Shown here one piece after another: positions 1-5,915 of a stretch of 7,876 bases of DNA (the first letter of the stretch is position 1; every line of letters starts with the position of its first letter). A program made the translations under genes and the position numbers. Under the pieces are notes generated by a model. The model had not been told where the DNA came from, made no database searches, and worked only from the letters and a program-made list of their open reading frames with translations. This DNA comes from Minisyncoccota bacterium (GTDB lineage: Bacteria; Patescibacteriota; Minisyncoccia; Phycocordibacterales; UBA5272), in NCBI GenBank assembly GCA_022843645.1, contig JALHNF010000032.1, forward strand, positions 1 to 7,876, written 5' to 3'.

Positions 1-185
1 CTTTTTAGCACTTTCATGCTATATTAAGAGGGTTCATTTCAAATTAACAACAAACACGATTTTGTAACCTTTTGCCCTCCCCTCTTTACTGACTTGGCAA
101 AACCATATCGTGCAGGAAAAGCTCAATTCCTTTTTCCTGAGGAATTTTTTTGTTTAATTTAATAAAGAACACACAATTAATATTT
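1..185 (+). promoter_or_regulatory. AT-rich leader upstream of rpsA with candidate promoters and alternative hairpins
   Basis: No gene of credible length is visible here in any frame. Two weak promoter candidates are present: an extended -10, TGCTATATT, at 17-25 whose -35 would lie off the window, and TTGTAA (62-67), a 17-bp spacer, then TTTACT (85-90). Three inverted repeats follow. TTTTGCC (70-76) pairs with GGCAAAA (96-102) across a 19-nt pyrimidine-rich loop. CAGGAAAA (113-120) pairs with TTTTCCTG (132-139). AATTCCT (125-131) pairs with AGGAATT (140-146) and runs into a T-tract (145-151). The last two cannot both form fully. This may be an rpsA leader, or the last hairpin may be the terminator of a gene to the left. 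The promoter calls are weak; the repeats are read directly from the sequence. Confidence 0.4.
125..151 (+). terminator. Weak terminator-like hairpin with T-tract before rpsA
   Basis: A 7-bp stem, AATTCCT/AGGAATT, with an 8-nt loop is followed by TTTTT. The stem has only three G-C pairs, so it would be a weak intrinsic terminator. It could end an upstream transcript or act as an attenuator of rpsA, because the alternative hairpin at 113-139 would use up its loop and disrupt it. Confidence 0.35.
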
Positions 186-1283
186 ATGCCAGAATTACAA
201 AACGCAAACATTTACGGTGATGCAAATCACACAGGACTCAAAAACGCAGTTCACACTGCCCCACGACGGCTCAAAGTAGAAGATGTTGTCGATGGTACCG
301 TTGTTTCTATTAAAAAATCAGCTCTCTATGTTGACCTCGGCATTCATGGAGTTGGTATCATTTACGGTGCAGAGTTCATTCAGGCGCGAGACGTCATCAA
401 AAAAATTAATGTTGGTGACTCTATCAAAGCAAAAGTAATCGAAGGAGAAAATGAAAACGGCCACGTGGAGCTTTCACTCAAAGAAGCAAAGCAAGCAGCA
501 ATGTGGAGTGATGCTGAAGAGGCGATCAAATCAAAAACCGTCTTTGATCTTGTTATCAAGGAGGCAAACAAAGGAGGACTCATTCTCGACTGGCAAGGAG
601 TGGCTGGATTTCTCCCCGCATCACAGCTCAAAAGTGAAAACTATCCTCGTGTGATGGATGGCGACAAAGACAAAATCTTGCGAGAACTCAAGAAGCTTAT
701 CGGTAAGAGAATTTCAGTGTGCGTGATCGGCGCAATGCCAAAAGAAGGCAAGCTTATCTTCTCTGAAAAAGATGTTGACGGAAAAGAAAAGACAGAGGTA
801 GTCGGCAAATACACCATCGGTGATGAAGTTGAAGGAAAAATCACTGGCGTTGTAGAGTTTGGTGCGTTTGTAGAGCTCGAAGATGGCCTTGAAGGACTCA
901 TTCACATTTCAGAAATGTCATGGTCACTCATTGACGATCCTAAAACACTCTTCAAGGTTGGCGACAAAGTGAAGGCACGAATCATTGAAGTTAAAGATGG
1001 AAAAGTATCGCTTTCTGTAAAAGCACTCATCATCAATCCATGGCTTGAAGCTGAAAAGAAATTCAAGAAAGGAGACATTGTGAAAGGCGCAGTGATCAAA
1101 TTCAACAAGCACGGCGCACTCGTTTCTATTGATGCCGGCGTGGCAGGGCTCGTTCACATTTCAGAATTTGGAAATGAAGACAAAATGAAAGAAGCACTTA
1201 GTCTTGGAAAAGTATACGACTTTGCAATCACATTCTTTGATCCAAAAGAGCAACGAATGACACTCACCTACATCTCAAAATAA
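186..1283 (+). CDS. rpsA: 30S ribosomal protein S1 (four S1 domains)
   Basis: The product is S1, the RNA-binding protein of the 30S subunit that helps capture and unfold mRNA at initiation. The 365-aa protein has four consecutive S1 OB-fold domains at about residues 31-100, 115-195, 210-281 and 293-364. The third is the most canonical, with EFGAFVELEDGLEGLIHISE; the fourth repeats GLVHISEF. The second is divergent, as is usual for S1 domain 2. E. coli S1 has six domains and about 557 residues, so this is a short form like those of many non-proteobacteria. I chose ATG 186. An in-frame TTG at 150 would add 12 residues and is preceded by GAGGA at 139-143 with good spacing, but the extension would be read from an AT-rich T-tract and looks non-coding. 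The gene converges on pth and shares its terminator. Family assignment is firm; the start is less so. Confidence 0.92.
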   Translation: MPELQNANIYGDANHTGLKNAVHTAPRRLKVEDVVDGTVVSIKKSALYVDLGIHGVGIIYGAEFIQARDVIKKINVGDSIKAKVIEGENENGHVELSLKEAKQAAMWSDAEEAIKSKTVFDLVIKEANKGGLILDWQGVAGFLPASQLKSENYPRVMDGDKDKILRELKKLIGKRISVCVIGAMPKEGKLIFSEKDVDGKEKTEVVGKYTIGDEVEGKITGVVEFGAFVELEDGLEGLIHISEMSWSLIDDPKTLFKVGDKVKARIIEVKDGKVSLSVKALIINPWLEAEKKFKKGDIVKGAVIKFNKHGALVSIDAGVAGLVHISEFGNEDKMKEALSLGKVYDFAITFFDPKEQRMTLTYISK

Positions 1284-1297
1284 GGTCTTCCGCGACT

Positions 1298-1331
1298 ATA
1301 ATAAAACCTCCACATGTGGAGGTTTTATTAT
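1298..1331. terminator. Bidirectional intrinsic terminator between rpsA and pth
   Basis: This is a perfect 17-bp inverted repeat with no mismatch, centred on CACATGTG. The core CCTCC/GGAGG is flanked by AAAA/TTTT and ATAAT/ATTAT arms, so each strand has a GC-rich stem followed by a T-rich tail. It lies 14 nt after the rpsA stop and runs over the stop codon of pth (1328-1330), so one element can end both convergent transcripts. Confidence 0.92.
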
Positions 1332-1918
1332 TTTCCGTTATATATCGACATCGCCTTTGGCAAACCTTCTTGGACAATCATTTCAATGGCTTCAAATATT
1401 TTTTTAGACAGCTTTTTGAGAGTTGCTTTTTCTTCGTCTTTCATTACGCCAAGAATCCATTTCGCTACCCTATCTTCACCAAGCGGCTTTTTTAACTTCC
1501 CTGTTGGAGTGGTTGGAGAAATACCGACACGCACCCGAATGAATGCCTCTGACTTTACGCTTTTAATAATAGACTGCACGCCATTGTGTCCTCCAGAGCT
1601 ACGATTAAATGAAATTTTGAACGTGCCTAAAGGAAGATCAAGATCATCATATACCACCACAAGCTTTTCTGTATCTTTTTTTGTTTTTATGAGTGGCGCC
1701 ACTGACTTTCCAGAAAGATTCATGAACGTATCGGGTACCACAAAAAGCACCTTTTTTCCTCCTATTTCTCCTTTTGTTTTGTGCGCACGAAGCGTGTTGT
1801 CTGTTTCAAAACTATCGGCTTGTGCTATTTTTGCAAGGAGTCCAACCACAATACGTCCAGTATTGTGCCGTGTGTGTACATATTCCTCTCCAGGATTTCC
1901 AAGTCCAACGATTATCAT
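1328..1918 (-). CDS. pth: Peptidyl-tRNA hydrolase
   Basis: Pth cleaves the ester bond of peptidyl-tRNAs dropped from stalled ribosomes and recycles the tRNA in the cytoplasm. The 196-aa length is normal for the bacterial family. Conserved active-site elements are all visible: GLGNPG with N8, the catalytic H18 in RHNTG, FMN at 65-67, D91 in YDDLDLPLG, and GGHNG with H111 and N112. The RVRVGISP stretch at 128-135 matches the family's RxRxGI segment. It is the only minus-strand gene, convergent with rpsA and divergent from lepB with 33 bp between start codons. The start is ATG on the minus strand at 1918, which begins exactly at the family's usual N-terminal strand. GAGGG lies only 1-2 nt before the ATG, too close to serve as a Shine-Dalgarno site. 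The stop codon lies inside the shared terminator hairpin. Confidence 0.96.
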   Translation of the reverse strand: MIIVGLGNPGEEYVHTRHNTGRIVVGLLAKIAQADSFETDNTLRAHKTKGEIGGKKVLFVVPDTFMNLSGKSVAPLIKTKKDTEKLVVVYDDLDLPLGTFKISFNRSSGGHNGVQSIIKSVKSEAFIRVRVGISPTTPTGKLKKPLGEDRVAKWILGVMKDEEKATLKKLSKKIFEAIEMIVQEGLPKAMSIYNGK

Positions 1919-1940
1919 ACCCTCTATGATACACTATACT
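1912..1940 (+). promoter_or_regulatory. Candidate sigma70-type promoter of lepB
   Basis: TTATCA (1912-1917), a 17-bp spacer, then TATACT (1935-1940). The -35 matches the consensus at 4 of 6 positions and the -10 at 5 of 6. The -10 ends 11 nt before the ATG at 1952, so transcription would start about 5 nt upstream of the coding region. The -35 lies over the first codons of pth. Confidence 0.6.
1926..1938 (-). promoter_or_regulatory. Candidate -10 elements of pth
   Basis: On the minus strand, TATCAT (1926-1931) ends 7 nt before the pth ATG, and TATAGT (1933-1938) ends 14 nt before it. Neither has a good -35 at 17 bp. TATAGT overlaps the lepB -10 on the other strand. Either box would give a very short 5' leader. 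Confidence 0.4.
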
Positions 1941-1951
1941 AGATTACATTT

Positions 1952-2626
1952 ATGCGAAACCCACTTGATTGGATAGCAGATCAGATTCTGGAATTGTTTT
2001 TTGCGTTACTAACTATTGGGGCCGATGGAGAAACAAAGTCTCAAAAAAGACGTTCGTCATTGTATGCAAACGCACAGGAAACATTGCGTTTCGCAATTAC
2101 TGTCGGTTTTTTCTTCGTCATCATAAAGACATTTCTCATACAGCCTTTTCTTGTGCAGCAGACCTCTATGGTGCCCACCATACAGCCATACGATTACATT
2201 ATTGTTGATCGCTTTACATACCAGTTCCTAGAAGAGCCAAAACGAGGCGAAGTGGTCATTTTTAAATCTGGACCAGAAAATGGGGACAGATACCTGATCA
2301 AAAGAATTATCGGACTTCCAGGAGAGCAAGTGCTCGTGAGCGGCACCGAGACAAAAATCGTTAACAAAGAGTTTCCAAATGGATTTATTTTGAATGAAAC
2401 ATACGTCCAAAACACAGACGAACGCACAAAAAAGATTGTGACGCTCGGAGAGAACGAGTACTTTATGATGGGCGACAATAGACCACTTTCTCTTGACTCG
2501 CGCTCAAGTCAAGTGGGCCCAATACAAAGAGAAAATATAGTCGGACGCACACTCATTCGCTTGTATCCGTTTTCTTCAATTGATCTTTTCCCTGGCACAG
2601 TAGACGTATTACAAAAAAACCCGTAA
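1952..2626 (+). CDS. lepB: Signal peptidase I
   Basis: LepB is the membrane serine protease that cleaves signal peptides from exported pre-proteins on the outer face of the cytoplasmic membrane. It uses a Ser/Lys dyad (family S26). In the 224-aa protein, a clear membrane anchor lies at about 47-63 (rich in F, V and I) and is followed by the catalytic box TSMVPT with S72. The box RGEVVIFK spans 98-105. The lysine box YLIKRIIGLPGE supplies K117, and box E at 174-184 (GDNRPLSLDSR) is intact. A second, shorter hydrophobic stretch at 12-24 could be an additional membrane segment. ATG 1952 is the first start and there is no Shine-Dalgarno site. The gene is divergent from pth and lies 40 bp before hisS in the same direction. 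All catalytic residues are present, so it is probably active. Confidence 0.96.
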   Translation: MRNPLDWIADQILELFFALLTIGADGETKSQKRRSSLYANAQETLRFAITVGFFFVIIKTFLIQPFLVQQTSMVPTIQPYDYIIVDRFTYQFLEEPKRGEVVIFKSGPENGDRYLIKRIIGLPGEQVLVSGTETKIVNKEFPNGFILNETYVQNTDERTKKIVTLGENEYFMMGDNRPLSLDSRSSQVGPIQRENIVGRTLIRLYPFSSIDLFPGTVDVLQKNP

Positions 2627-2640
2627 ACTAGCACCATAGG

Positions 2641-2662
2641 TATATTTTTAGGGCGTACCCTA
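2641..2662 (+). promoter_or_regulatory. Possible hisS -10 box and start-proximal hairpin
   Basis: TATATT (2641-2646) matches the -10 consensus at 5 of 6 positions, but no -35 is visible 16-18 bp upstream. Just after it, TAGGG (2649-2653) and CCCTA (2658-2662) form a 5-bp hairpin with loop CGTA, ending 4 nt before the hisS ATG. The inverted repeat is certain; its role as promoter, operator or RNA hairpin is a guess. No terminator is seen between lepB and hisS. Confidence 0.3.
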
Positions 2663-2666
2663 CCAT

Positions 2667-3974
2667 ATGTCAAAAGAAACAAAACAAGGTGCATCCCCTC
2701 TCCAGTCACCAAAAGGAATGCGAGATATCATTGGTGATGATTACTACAAATTCCAAGGACTTTTCGAAAAAGCACAGGAAGTATCTGTATACTACGGTTT
2801 CAAACCAATTGAAACTCCAATTTTAGAACATGAGACAACATTTACTTCAGCGGTTGGTGTGGGCACAGACATTATCGACAAGGAAATGTATACCCTAAAA
2901 ACAAAAGGTGGCGACCATCTTGCGATGCGCCCTGAGCAAACAGCGTCACTCATGCGCGCCTACGTCGAACACGGCATGCAGTCACTCCCACAGCCGGTAC
3001 TTTTTTACCATTCAGGTCCAGTGTTTCGACACGACAATCCTCAAAAAGGACGTTATCGACAGTTCTATCAGTTTGATGTGGACGCGCTCGGCAGCGATTG
3101 CAGCATTTTAGACGCGCTTATTATTAAAACCATCTACACTATTCTTCAAGAAGCGGGCGCGAAAGACTTGGTTGTAAGTATAAACTCAATCGGAGACAAA
3201 GAATCTCGTCCAGCATACATCAAGGCACTCACCAATTACTACAAAAAGCACGGGAAAGATCTTCCTGCCATCGACGAAGAACGCCTCAAAACAAATCCGC
3301 TCAGAATTCTCGACTCAAAACACCCTGTTACAAAAGAGCTCAACCTTGGCGCGCCTGATGCGATCAGCTTCCTCTCTCCTCATGGCAAAAAGCATTTCAA
3401 AGAAGTCTTGCAATACCTCGACGACATGAATATCGCATACGAGATAGACAAGCTTCTCGTTCGCGGACTCTCCTACTACACTCACACGGTATTTGAAATC
3501 ATGGAACGCATGGAGGATGGCTCTTTGATCACCATTGCAGGCGGTGGCCGTTATGACTACTTAGGCAAAATGATTGGTTCAAAAAAAGACATCCCTGCGG
3601 TTGGGGGCTCACTTGGCATGGACAGAATTGTTGAACGCCCATGGTTCAAAAACCTTGCGCCACGAATTATCAAAAAGCCGAAAGTTTTCTTTGTCCAACT
3701 TGGTTTTGAAGCAAAACTCAAAAGTCTTACCGTCCTTGAAATCTTACGAAAAGCAAAAATTCCAGTAGAGCAATCAATCTCAAAAGATAGTCTCGGCACA
3801 CAGCTTGGTATTGCTGAAAAACTAAACATTCCATATGTGATTATTTTTGGACAAAAAGAAGCTATGGAACATTCAGTAATTGTCCGTGACATGGAAAACA
3901 GATCGCAAGAAACAGTGAAAATCGAAGACTTAAGCGACTACATCAAACATCTCAAGGATCATACTCATAAATAA
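2667..3974 (+). CDS. hisS: Histidyl-tRNA synthetase
   Basis: HisRS is a dimeric class II enzyme that attaches histidine to tRNA-His in the cytoplasm. The 435-aa length is typical. The N-terminal SPKGMRDI (14-21) begins the catalytic domain. Motif 2 spans about 117-141 and contains FRHDNPQKGRYRQF. The HisA peptide LVRGLSYYTHTVFE is at 264-277, with R266 as the expected catalytic arginine. The HisB peptide GGRYDYL is at 293-299. Motif 3, VGGSLGMDR, is at 312-320. The anticodon-binding domain runs from about 337 to 431. Motif 2 has DN where most bacterial enzymes have ER. The start at ATG 2667 leaves a short polar tail of about 12 residues before the conserved region. It could be co-transcribed with lepB, 40 bp upstream, or use its own weak promoter. 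Confidence 0.97.
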   Translation: MSKETKQGASPLQSPKGMRDIIGDDYYKFQGLFEKAQEVSVYYGFKPIETPILEHETTFTSAVGVGTDIIDKEMYTLKTKGGDHLAMRPEQTASLMRAYVEHGMQSLPQPVLFYHSGPVFRHDNPQKGRYRQFYQFDVDALGSDCSILDALIIKTIYTILQEAGAKDLVVSINSIGDKESRPAYIKALTNYYKKHGKDLPAIDEERLKTNPLRILDSKHPVTKELNLGAPDAISFLSPHGKKHFKEVLQYLDDMNIAYEIDKLLVRGLSYYTHTVFEIMERMEDGSLITIAGGGRYDYLGKMIGSKKDIPAVGGSLGMDRIVERPWFKNLAPRIIKKPKVFFVQLGFEAKLKSLTVLEILRKAKIPVEQSISKDSLGTQLGIAEKLNIPYVIIFGQKEAMEHSVIVRDMENRSQETVKIEDLSDYIKHLKDHTHK

Positions 3975-3998
3975 CTAAGACCGAAGGTGTGTACAGTA

Positions 3999-4027
3999 TT
4001 GCCTTTTCAATTTTGTTGTAGTATTAT
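3999..4027 (+). promoter_or_regulatory. Candidate sigma70-type promoter of the rpsU-ybeY-ftsA unit
   Basis: TTGCCT (3999-4004), a 17-bp spacer, then TATTAT (4022-4027). The -10 matches the consensus at 5 of 6 positions and ends 11 nt before the rpsU ATG, the same geometry as at lepB. The predicted 5' leader is only about 4-6 nt. Confidence 0.6.
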
Positions 4028-4038
4028 TGTAGTCACTT

Positions 4039-4290
4039 ATGCCAACCGCTTACGTAGAAGTCAAACGAGGTGCCTCAGAGCAAACAGCGAGCGTTCTTCG
4101 CCGCTTCACAAAAAAAGTTCAAGAATCAGGAATTATTCCTAAAAAACGAAGTCAGCGATATGCTTCGCGCACACTTTCAGCACTCAAAGTAAAAAAAGCA
4201 AAGATTCTTAAAATTGGAAGAACAAAAACATACAATAGACTCAAAAAACTTGGCAAACTCACTCCTCCAAAAAAGAAAGGTGGCCGATAA
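4039..4290 (+). CDS. rpsU: 30S ribosomal protein bS21
   Basis: bS21 is a small basic protein of the 30S platform, near the 3' end of 16S rRNA and the mRNA exit. The family's opening is visible: a short strand (YVEVKRG, 5-11), then the helix-forming segment LRRFTKKVQESGIIPK (20-35), which corresponds to LRRFKRSCEKAGV of E. coli bS21. The rest is strongly basic and rich in K and R, and ends in PPKKKGGR. At 83 aa it is somewhat longer than the usual 57-71 aa. The start is ATG 4039, with no Shine-Dalgarno site. ybeY follows after 12 nt, so the two are probably co-transcribed. Assignment rests on the N-terminal half; the C-terminal half is low-complexity basic sequence. Confidence 0.85.
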   Translation: MPTAYVEVKRGASEQTASVLRRFTKKVQESGIIPKKRSQRYASRTLSALKVKKAKILKIGRTKTYNRLKKLGKLTPPKKKGGR

Positions 4291-4302
4291 CAGCAAACTC
4301 TG

Positions 4303-4734
4303 ATGGCGCAAGTTTCGAAAGACAAGATAATAATTATTCGAGAAACGGTAGGAATGATTCCATCTCTACCGTTTTTTGCTATTGCAACATCTATACTCGG
4401 TGCAAAGTACGAACTTCGACTTGTCTTCTCGACAGAAAAGAAAACACAACATCTCAATAGCAAATACCGAAAGAAAACATACGTTCCAAACACCCTCGCA
4501 TTCCCCCTTTCAAACACTGAAGGAGAGATATATATGTCTCTTTCTGTGATACGAAAAGAAGCAAAAAAATACGGTCTCTCGTACAAAGACAGCCTTGCGT
4601 TTCTCTTCATCCATTCATGCTTGCATTTGAAAGGATACACACATGGGAGTACAATGGAGAAACAAGAAAAGAAATACTTTAAACTTTTTGCACCGCATGC
4701 CACGTACCCATACGACTATAGTGACAGGAATTGA
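4303..4734 (+). CDS. ybeY: Endoribonuclease YbeY (rRNA maturation factor)
   Basis: YbeY is a zinc-dependent RNase that takes part in 16S rRNA 3'-end maturation and ribosome quality control. The diagnostic H-x3-H-x5-H zinc motif is intact: H104, H108 and H114 in HSCLHLKGYTH, followed by the usual ME-x2-E helix start (MEKQEKKYF). The upstream LNSKYRKK (51-58) matches the conserved LNxxYRxK segment and carries the conserved arginine R56. Two conserved positions differ: the common GYDH reads GYTH, and the usual PTDVLSFP reads VPNTLAFP. At 143 aa the protein is slightly shorter than E. coli YbeY (155 aa). The gene starts 12 nt after rpsU without a ribosome binding site and overlaps the start of ftsA by 38 nt. 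It ends in TGA. Confidence 0.9.
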   Translation: MAQVSKDKIIIIRETVGMIPSLPFFAIATSILGAKYELRLVFSTEKKTQHLNSKYRKKTYVPNTLAFPLSNTEGEIYMSLSVIRKEAKKYGLSYKDSLAFLFIHSCLHLKGYTHGSTMEKQEKKYFKLFAPHATYPYDYSDRN

Positions 4735-5872
4735 TATCGGCACTTCTCATATAAAAGTAGTGGTTGGAGAACGTGTACAGCACGACAGCTATCCAACCAT
4801 TAAAGCAGTTGTTTCTGTGGAGAGTGCCGGATTACGCCGAGGGTACATTGAATCAAGTGCAGATATAACGCGCTCTATAGAACGAGCTATTCTTTTAGCA
4901 AGCAAGCAGTCGGGTCACCCGATCACACGTGTCGTGGTGGGTGTTCATGGGATTGGACTCACCTCTCTCCAAAGCACTGGGCACGCTGTTATCACACGGG
5001 CAGATAGCCAAGTCACGACACTCGATACCAACCGCGCAATCCAAAATTCTGAAGACACATTGAGTGAACAAAAAAATCAAAAAATTCTTCATGTCATTCC
5101 TCAAAGGTGGAAGCTCGACAATAAAGACATCCCCACAAAAGTCCTCGGACTCACTGGCAACAAACTTGAGGTAAAAACACTTTTTGTCTCCTACCCGGAA
5201 CAGCAAATAGAGGAACTCCATACTATTTTCGAATCCCTTGGTATCGATGTCGACGATACAATCGCAAGTCCGATTGCAGCCAGCCTCTGCGTTCTTTCAA
5301 AAAAAGAACGCACTGTGGGTTCATGTGTCATTGATATTGGTGCAGAAACCACAACACTTGTTGTGTACGAGCATTCTGTGCCATATATCGTGCACACAAT
5401 CGGTATGGGTGGAAATGACATCACGCATGACATCGCGCTTGGTCTCAAGGTCTCTCTTGAAGATGCAGAAAAAATGAAACGTGGCACCTATGACGGATCC
5501 ATCTCCAAAAGAAAAGTTGACGAAATCATTCGCGCGCGAAGTACAGACATCTTTGAGCTCATTGATGTGCAACTAAAAAAGATTCACCGGAGCGGCCTTC
5601 TCCCTGCAGGAGCACTCATTATTGGAGGCGGATCACATCAGCGTCTCATCTCTGAAATAGCTAAAGAAATTTTACGCATTCCTGTAGCAACTGAGTCGCA
5701 AGAATTGAACAGTATCACTAAAGGTAAATTGAAAGATCCTTCTTTTGGTGTAGCATTTGGACTTTCTCTGCTTCAGAGTGATGTAGCGAGTGGCAAAACA
5801 CATACAGCAAAAGAAACACTGCTTACCACGTGGAAAGCAACCATACATTTCTTTAAGCAGTTTTTACCGTAA
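4697..5872 (+). CDS. ftsA: Cell division protein FtsA
   Basis: FtsA is an actin-fold ATPase that tethers FtsZ filaments to the membrane and recruits the divisome. The 391-aa protein shows phosphate-1 motif GIDIGTSHIKVVVGE (11-25) and an FtsA-specific 1C (SHS2) domain at about 84-165, including LHVIPQRWKLDN and GLTGNKLEV. Phosphate-2 is at 211-226 (VIDIGAETTTLVV) and the adenosine motif GALIIGGGSHQ at 305-315. The C-terminal helix TWKATIHFFKQFLP is amphipathic and probably the membrane-targeting sequence. The 1C domain and the adjacent ftsZ argue against PilM or MreB. Phosphate-2 lacks the usual GGGT. I chose ATG 4697; GTG 4721 is a closer but less likely alternative, and ATG 4643 would add 18 residues read from within ybeY. 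There is no Shine-Dalgarno site. Translation may be coupled to ybeY through the 38-nt overlap. Confidence 0.94.
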   Translation: MPRTHTTIVTGIDIGTSHIKVVVGERVQHDSYPTIKAVVSVESAGLRRGYIESSADITRSIERAILLASKQSGHPITRVVVGVHGIGLTSLQSTGHAVITRADSQVTTLDTNRAIQNSEDTLSEQKNQKILHVIPQRWKLDNKDIPTKVLGLTGNKLEVKTLFVSYPEQQIEELHTIFESLGIDVDDTIASPIAASLCVLSKKERTVGSCVIDIGAETTTLVVYEHSVPYIVHTIGMGGNDITHDIALGLKVSLEDAEKMKRGTYDGSISKRKVDEIIRARSTDIFELIDVQLKKIHRSGLLPAGALIIGGGSHQRLISEIAKEILRIPVATESQELNSITKGKLKDPSFGVAFGLSLLQSDVASGKTHTAKETLLTTWKATIHFFKQFLP

Positions 5873-5915
5873 TAACACACATGCCAGTTTTGTCACTACT
5901 GCCCTCTTTTTGTAC

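Noticed and set aside
1..17. A possible minus-strand gene starting with ATG at 17 and leaving the left edge
   Set aside because: Only five codons are visible and no promoter or ribosome binding site supports it.
901..1172. Repeated TTCACATTTCAGAA within rpsA (about 901 and 1160)
   Set aside because: It reflects the same HISE peptide in S1 domains 3 and 4, not a DNA repeat with its own function.
1314..1976. A 220-codon plus-strand open frame covering pth
   Set aside because: It is antisense to pth, which has every catalytic motif. The antisense translation is low in recognisable features and starts inside the terminator hairpin.
4643..4696. An upstream ATG that would extend ftsA by 18 residues
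   Set aside because: The extension is basic and unlike FtsA N-termini, overlaps ybeY by over 90 nt, and coincides with the conserved end of the YbeY zinc motif.
4152..4703. A 183-codon minus-strand open frame across rpsU and ybeY
   Set aside because: Its sequence is rich in F, S and Y, as expected from the reverse of lysine- and glutamate-rich genes, and it lies opposite two identifiable genes.
4732..4734. TGA at the end of ybeY read as glycine (code 25 of some CPR lineages)
   Set aside because: The YbeY length is right if TGA is a stop, and no other gene in the window uses an in-frame TGA.
5882..5911. A possible terminator after ftsA: CAGT/ACTG stem followed by TTTTT
   Set aside because: The stem has only four pairs with a long loop and the next pairs do not match, so it is not a credible intrinsic terminator.
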